From: Acanthochlamys bracteata
Taxonomy: Eukaryota > Streptophyta > Magnoliopsida > Pandanales > Velloziaceae
Reading direction: 5' to 3'
DNA length: 64,000 bases
NCBI GenBank assembly: GCA_019914995.1
Contig: CM034126.1
Span: 9,739,001-9,803,000, forward strand
Shown here: piece by piece, positions 58,509 to 64,000 of the stretch
Layout: the number at the start of each line of letters is the position of its first letter
Position numbering within the stretch: the first letter of the stretch is position 1
Program-made: the position numbers and the translations under genes
The notes under the pieces: model-generated
The model's database searches: none
The model's input: the letters and a program-made list of their open reading frames with translations, nothing else
What the model was told of the DNA's origin: nothing

Positions 58509-60051
58509 ATAGGGGCATTTCCTCCTTAAGGGCACTCCCTCCCTGGCTTATGATCGAGGTGACTACCCAAATTCAATCTCCACCATTGAATATGAAGAAC
58601 TATGAGTTAGAAACTTACTCATAAAATTTTAACTCAATCGGACCACGAATTCACCTTCATCCGATCACTTGATCAAGATGACAGAAAGTAAGAAAACTTA
58701 AGAATATATATGTTGTATCATTTTTGTCATCTTAATCAAGTGATCGGATTAAAATAAATTCGTGGTCTGTTTGAGCTGAAATTTTATTGATAGGTTTCTA
58801 ACTCATAGTTCTTCATATCCAACAGTAGAGATTGGATTTAGAGATCACCCCGACCATAAATTGGAAAGAGAGTGCCCATATCCCTTCCCATACATATACA
58901 TACATACATATATAGGATATGATAGAAGCACATGCCATTCTTAGAAGCACATGGTGCACATGCCGACCAAAAGTGGCCAGCAAGATATCCAAATCTAATC
59001 TTCACCGTTGGATATGAAGAACTATGAGTTGAAAACATGTTGATAAAATTTCAACTCAATCGAAATACGAACCGATCTCCATCGAAACTCTTTGATCAAA
59101 ATGACACAAAAACGAAATATATATCTTTCGTCAAATTTAACTTTTTATGTCATTTTGATCAAGAGTTTTGATGGAGGTTTATTTGTATGCCGATTGATTT
59201 GAAATTTTATCAACATATTTTCAACTCATGGATATTTATATTAACGGTGGAGACTAGATTTAGAAATCTCTCCCCGGCCACTTTTGACCGGTATGTGCAC
59301 TATGTGCCTCTAAGTATAGCATGTGCCTCTAAACAAAGGCGAGGAAATTAACTAAGTAAACCGTTTCACATCTAACAAATTATAAGAATCACACCCAAGC
59401 TTCAATATACTGTTCCATAGTTATTGAAAGCTCAGAAAAGCCAAGTTACTTCTTCTACCTATTCCTTGCACTTCATTTGTTCATTGATGTGTGATGGGCA
59501 TAAAATTAGCATTTACTATGCCAAATTTTAGTTCTTGGCAATCATATATCCTCATTACCCCTATAAAAGGGCAAGAAACTAGAACAGGAGGAAAAGCAAC
59601 GAATGCATAGATCATCTGCACCAAAACAAGAACTCGCAATCAAATTTTCACATTACTACATTTAACTTCGGATCTTGCTCAAAGCAAATTATGATTGACG
59701 AATCTTACATTTTCAATCATTGAACTAATTTAACTGGGACCCATAAAACTGCAGTTCATCACTTCTAATATAAACCTATGACCAAATGAGAGAAATAAAA
59801 TCCTACTATGAAACACAGATTGAACTATAAAACATGAACCCAAAAAATGTAAGCATCAATGTTCTTGAAACAGAAAATAATGGGAGAAACAAAACTAACA
59901 AACCATTGGGACCGAGAGATGTCCTAGTAATTGCAGAGAGCTGCTTGCAAGCATCAATGTTCTTGAGCACGGCCTCGTCGAGCCCCGACAGATGCTTGTG
60001 CCCTTCCTTCAACATAGATTGAATTCCGTAAGACCCGAAATGAAACCCCAT
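53371..60051 (-). CDS. CCT8: T-complex protein 1 subunit theta (CCT8), cytosolic chaperonin
   Basis: Thirteen coding exons on the minus strand: 60051-59904, 57979-57717, 57612-57466, 57388-57227, 56366-56289, 56059-55926, 55470-55398, 55315-55238, 55140-55018, 54881-54787, 54641-54432, 53624-53567, 53436-53371. All GT-AG; phase closes to 544 aa, the usual length. Landmarks: MGFHFGSYGIQSMLKEGHKH at the start, ITRTSLGPNG and MNKMVINHLDKLFVTNDAAT (nucleotide binding), EEIGDGANLTISFAGELLQN (residues ~90-110), ACIQVCPKNPANFNVDNVRV, and the C-terminal VDQIIMAKPAGGPK. CCT8 is one of eight subunits of the TRiC/CCT double ring that folds actin, tubulin and other proteins with ATP. Intron 1 (1.9 kb) holds three fold-back elements. 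Gene intact. Confidence 0.96.
54087..54154. repeat. 34-bp tandem duplication in CCT8 intron 11
   Basis: Two units ATAACCAGAG(G/C)AGTAGAT... (54087-54120, 54121-54154) with a few mismatches. Confidence 0.7.
58020..58100. repeat. Microsatellite cluster (TACA, CA, TA)
   Basis: Short runs of ACATACATACATG, ACACACACACA and TATATATATA inside CCT8 intron 1, next to the first fold-back element. A longer (TA)n run lies at 58476-58505. Confidence 0.7.
58115..58473. mobile_element. Fold-back MITE 1 in CCT8 intron 1
   Basis: Arms of about 160 bp: GGCACATGTGTACACATGCC then GGCCAAAAGTGGCCGG and CAATCTCCACCATTGGATAT on the left, and the reverse complement of nearly the same sequence on the right. A spacer of ~35-50 bp (AAATATATATCTTTTG) lies between them. 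Each arm itself contains the small palindrome CCGGCC-AAAAGT-GGCCGG. Almost the whole element can fold into one hairpin. No coding capacity; target duplication unclear. Confidence 0.85.
58505..58888. mobile_element. Fold-back MITE 2 in CCT8 intron 1
   Basis: Same plan as the first element but with different termini (AAGGATAGGGGCATTT / CCCATATCCCTT). Arms share CAATCTCCACCATTGAATAT, AACTATGAGTTAGAAAC and TCCGATCACTTGATCAAGAT with their inverted partners. More diverged from elements 1 and 3 than those two are from each other. Confidence 0.75.
58923..59331. mobile_element. Fold-back MITE 3 in CCT8 intron 1
   Basis: Ends TAGAAGCACATGCCATTCTT at the left and the complement of TAGAGGCACATGCTATACTT at the right, then the same GACCAAAAGTGGCC and CCGTTGGATATGAAGAACTA arms as element 1. 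About 409 bp, one long imperfect hairpin. Confidence 0.82.
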
Positions 60052-60144
60052 AGCTTCTCCTTCAACCAAACCTAACACAAACACCTATCAAAATCGAGGT
60101 CGAGAGAGAGAGAGAAGAGATCGCGGGGCGTGGAAGAAACCCAA

Positions 60145-60153
60145 AAACCCTAG
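60145..60153 (+). promoter_or_regulatory. Telo-box-like AAACCCTAG upstream of CCT8
   Basis: AAACCCTAG lies about 95 bp upstream of the ATG (reverse orientation relative to the gene). Tracts of GAGAGAGAGAGA (60099-60112) lie between it and the start codon. Motif inference only. Confidence 0.35.
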
Positions 60154-60259
60154 AGCAGAGAAATAAAATCCTACTATGGTGAAAGCTGGTACGAGCACGG
60201 ATTTTCCAATGCACACGAAAATTTTGTCGCGGCCAAGTGTCCCGAGCACTTAAAAAGAA

Positions 60260-60480
60260 GGCTCCCATTTATAATTTTTATTGAATATTTAAAAGTATTT
60301 TTAAAAATAAATTTTTTAAATAAAATTTTATTTTTTATTTTAAAAAATATAAATAATAAATAATAAAATTTTATGACGTAAATTTTTCCTTTTTTTTAAA
60401 TTTAAAAAAAATTATAAAATGTTCTATAAATTTTGTTAAAAATAAAAAATAAAAATAAATTTATAAGTAATACCAAACAT
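60260..60480. mobile_element. AT-rich MITE-like block upstream of CCT8
   Basis: A/T-only interior resembling the family at 5272, 52198 and 52537, from about ATTTATAATTTTTATTG to ATAAGTAATACCAAACATG. Borders not fixed. Confidence 0.4.
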
Positions 60481-60751
60481 GTACTTAACTGGCTACATAA
60501 ATGTTTCGTGGAACTTGTTACACATTATAATGTGAGTCCTCTGGAATATTATGGACAGGTTCAAGCAACCTCTCATCTGCGAAGGTGCATGCGATTTTCT
60601 CTAGAGGCACACAAATTGAGAGAGAGGGAGAATTGCCTTACCATTGCTTTTTCTTCTTCTTACCAACGTCTTACCAATGAATCTTTCTTCAGTGCATCAA
60701 CTATTTATTTTTCCTATCAATGTCTTTGTTGACATATTCTTATAGGCTCTT

Positions 60752-60868
60752 AGATGATGATAATCTATGCCACTTAATTTCTCTCAGGATTGTATGCAAA
60801 TGATGGGTTGGTGAGATGATGATAATCTATGCCACTTAATTTCTCTCAGGATTGTATGCAAATGATGG
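60752..60868. repeat. 62-bp-period perfect tandem duplication
   Basis: A 55-bp sequence (AGATGATGATAATCTATGCC to GCAAATGATGG) occurs at 60752 and again at 60814 without a mismatch, separated by GTTGGTG. Perfect identity implies a recent event or an assembly artefact. Confidence 0.9.
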
Positions 60869-60899
60869 TAGCACCAACCCAATAGATTAAAGGATTATT

Positions 60900-61223
60900 A
60901 TGTGTGTGATATTAGCAGCAAAGGTTGCAGCCCAAGGGTCTGCTAACAAGCCCTTGCACGATACCAGTTGCCGAATTAACGCTCTATGTGGTCCTTCACT
61001 CGTGTTAAGTTTTGTTTCTACGTGCAACGCTATACATGATGGCAATCTTCGTGTTCAGAATACTACTTTTGCAAATTCTTCATGGTCACTTCCTTCACTC
61101 AATCATTTATTTGGAGGGAAAACGCAGATGAGAGCTTTTCAAAGTATGGCCGCCATGGGATATGATCCTTCAATTAGGGCATTCAAAGTTGTTTACTTCA
61201 GCTATGGAAGAACAAGAGTATAA
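60900..61223 (+). pseudogene. F-box-associated-domain-like fragment, doubtful
   Basis: A 107-codon open frame, the end of which reads AAMGYDPSIRAFKVVYFSYG, similar in style to the (M)GYDP...(F/Y)KVV segment of F-box-associated domains. No F-box, kelch repeats or partner exons were found. It could be a fragment of a larger decayed gene or chance. Confidence 0.25.
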
Positions 61224-64000
61224 GACTAATGTTTCAAGTGTTGGGTGGAAAACAACACTGCTGCTGAGTGTGCCCACAGACAAAATCTATCCATTTCTTT
61301 TGCAACAAAATAAGTTTCAAATATTCACAATTGACTAACCAAAAAAAGGTAAACAAAATCGTAAACAGTACTAACAATTTACATGAAAACTCTCAATCGA
61401 GAAAAAAGTAATGAGAAAACCACTAATATAATTCTCTACTCTCTTGAAAGAATATCAAACGAATAACAGAAGAGTGTTATAACCACATTACTAAATTCTG
61501 AAAATGCTGAAAATGGAAAAGGATTGGGCCTCAAGTTTGAATATACTGAACCACTAAAATAATTTATTATCTTTCTTCCTCTCTTTCTCTTTCTCACCGA
61601 ATGAAGATCGGTGGCGACCGCTCACCATAGCTGCATGTTCCTTCTTCTCACCATCTATTGCTCTCACAGTAGAAAAAAAAGGAAAGAAAACAAGTAGAAA
61701 AGTAGCAGCAAATGACAAATAGAACAGAAGAGCAGTCGAGCTGCAGTAATACATTGTACCTTTCTCCTTCCCCTTCTTTACCTTCTAATATTTCATTTTT
61801 CTTTAAATGACAAAAGAAAGCCACGATGAAACAAAATAATTGTTGCTCTTTCTCTACTTCTTCACTCTTTGTACCTGTTGATATGAGAAGAAGAGCTGCC
61901 ATCTGAATGTCTAGATATATACCCCATTAATTAGTGAGTTTCTAGGATAAATTTGCTTGCACGAGGAATCTTTTTATTTATTCATTTTGAAGATGATTTT
62001 GGATGGTTTGGAGTTGAGCAAAAGTAGCATTATTATTGGGATTTGGAATGCACATATATATGTAAGTAATATCTCTGACTCCATGACTGGATTTGCTCAG
62101 CTGACTTATAGGAAGGTGAGTTTGTGAAGGAAATTCTACAATTCGAGGTTCTTGGAATGGTATGATGGCAATGCATTTGTCTCTAATCAGCTTCTAAAGT
62201 TTTTATGGGAGTTTTGGCTAGGTTTGCTTGTGTACTATGTAAGGAGTTTCAGTTTGTAGTTTGTATGTTTGTGTTCTTCAAATTATATTCATCATGTAAT
62301 GAAGGAGCATTGCAAGCTTACTTGGGTCTCAAAGCACTAGCAAAAGGATGGTGCTTGCATAGATTTGCAGCAAAATATGTGCTACAAGATTTGCATATTC
62401 TTCTTGTTCTTCTTCTTTTGTAACCAAGGCTTAGAAGTAAATTCTACCACACACTTTGTTTGAATTATTAGCAAGCATCAGCTCTGCCTGTGGGTGGTGG
62501 CTCACTATGTGTGTTGAAAGGGGTTGAGGGGGCCGAACGGCTCAGCCCTAACCCAGCCTTGCACGGAGCAGGAGTGTACTAATCTTGTTTGCATTGTATT
62601 TGACCCCATAAAAGAGAATCTTTTTGGAGGATTTCTTTTAAAACAACTAGCCTTAAATGTGCAATGCATTTAGAATTATGATTTATGATTAGAGAAACAT
62701 CAATTTTGAATTTTAATGGGCATTTGGGAGTGTTTATGGAAAGATGATTTCGTATGTCTATAGGGGAGAGCAATGGGGATGAAGTTCTCTCATAAATGCT
62801 TGCAGTTAGTTTCTCATACTTGTGAAGAAGATATATGCTGCTTTGTGACAATTTAGTGCCAGACGCTGAAGGCCAAGAAATGCTGTTATTTGTAATTGTA
62901 GGCATTATGCAATAATTACCAATCGTTAAGCTGCTAATGTTTGTCTTTTCACCCACCTTCTTTTATATTTCATTTTCTCTATAAGCTACTTCTTTTCTCT
63001 TGGGAACTATGTATCACCTTTTTTAACATCGCATAGACTATTGGGTTACTACAGTATCTCCTTTTCTGTGAATTTTTATGAAAAATGCTTCAATATACCT
63101 TACAAGTTAGTACTGAAATGGGGCATTGGTCACAGTGATATTGACTGAAATTGTGTCTCATACTTTTAATAGTTTAGGTAAGATGAGAAGAGCAAAGAAA
63201 TTGGAGGCAGACATAAGTCGTTGTATTAAACTTTACCAGTCAAGTGTTTTTTAGCTTACAATTTGTTGTCTTTGCAACTGGGTGGAGGTTTAAATCCAAA
63301 AGCTAAAGTTACGTGGATATGTACAGAATATGGTCTAAGTTCTGCTTGTTATTAGAAGTGAACCTTCTAGACTCATAACTGAGTCCAGGAGGTTCATGGA
63401 TAAAGTGAATGGTTTAAATCAAATTTCATCGCTGTTTTTGTCATGATTTTATAATTGAGACGATCTAAATTCATTCTCTGTTTGCCTTTTCAAAAACAAT
63501 GTACATGAACTTCTATGATACATTCATGAACATGCTGGCTGATATTCTTGCAAGGTACAAGCCCACATATAATCAAATCTCTATGCTAATCTATGATTTG
63601 AAGAAACCATAAGAATCTATTTCAAAGGTTCTGGAGTATTTTAGAAGCATATGAAGGAGTATGTTCTACTATGAGGATCTTATTAAGAATAATGTTGTGA
63701 GTTCTTTAAGCTTTTTAAAGAGCCTCATGGAATATATATGGAATAGTAGATTCCCTTTAGTTGGCATTCATACTAGACCTATGTTCTTTTTTAACAACTT
63801 TTAGTTGGTTTTGTTAATAAAATGTGAATGACTTCAGAAATTTAACATCCTTAACATTAAGTAGTACACCAAAGGCCAAATCCATCTCCAATAGGTCACA
63901 TCAACCTTTTCCTAAATAGAGGTATTCATCTCAAAACCACTTTGCTAATCTTTCATCTTTTATTTGCAGAAGGTCATAGTCAAATAAAATTTCTTGGGAA
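61224..64000. other. Intergenic, nothing recognised
   Basis: Short frames (61554-61902 minus, 62205-62423 plus, 62579-62956 minus) carry no family features. No terminal repeats, RNA genes or coding exons were recognised to the window edge. Confidence 0.45.

Noticed and set aside
62120..62260. WYDGNAFV-like segment suggesting a GRF zinc finger
   Set aside because: The Cys and His ligands of a GRF finger are absent and the resemblance is limited to a few residues.
1..64000. CRISPR arrays, bacterial operons, integrons or phage genes
   Set aside because: No spaced identical repeats of CRISPR type, no Shine-Dalgarno-driven gene strings; spliced genes and plant retroelements show a plant nuclear genome.

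Overview
This is a stretch of nuclear DNA from a flowering plant, almost certainly a eudicot. Evidence: GT-AG spliced genes with short exons and AT-rich introns, a chloroplast-targeted photosystem II assembly factor, a seed-type LEA protein, an OVATE-family protein, and dense plant-type transposons (Sirevirus-like Ty1/copia, Ty3/gypsy, PIF/Harbinger, hAT and several MITE families). The species cannot be named from sequence alone.

Layout. 1-4773: a decayed PIF/Harbinger element on the minus strand (Myb/SANT-like ORF, DDE transposase, odd 18-bp minisatellite) running off the left edge. 4.8-5.8 kb: AT-rich MITE debris. 6075-7071: three-exon SMP-type LEA gene (+). 8022-8708: intronless OVATE-family gene (+). 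8.7-16.3 kb: mostly non-coding, with two orphan exon-like pieces and a decayed Copia element. 16909-18701: PSB27-H2/LPA19 (-). 19.1-43.2 kb: a three-level nest: a gypsy relic (+) is split by copia element B (-), which is itself split by copia element A (+). 43.2-45.3 kb: an unclassified repeat and a hAT-type MITE with perfect 8-bp target duplications. 46228-48650: GAR1 (-). 48.8-52.8 kb: MITEs, a gypsy LTR fragment bracketed by a ~135-bp duplication, and a broken small secreted-protein-like gene. 53371-60051: CCT8 (-), 13 coding exons, with three fold-back MITEs in intron 1. 60.2-64 kb: AT-rich MITE-like DNA, a 62-bp tandem duplication, a weak F-box-like ORF, otherwise nothing recognisable.

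The five intact host genes are ordinary housekeeping or developmental genes and do not form a pathway: H/ACA snoRNP biogenesis (GAR1), cytosolic chaperonin (CCT8), PSII D1 maturation (LPA19), desiccation protection (SMP) and a transcriptional co-repressor family (OVATE). Exon models for LPA19, GAR1, CCT8 and SMP were built by hand; reading phase closes exactly in each (188, 189, 544 and 268 aa).

The most interesting material is in the transposons. The two Sirevirus-like copia elements both carry an extra sense ORF after RNase H that resembles the 'putative plant transposon protein' family, and they share in-frame stops at homologous positions. A Harbinger MITE at 49.5 kb has an end matching the Harbinger relic at the left edge. 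No convincing wholly new system was found; the best candidates are listed in the findings.
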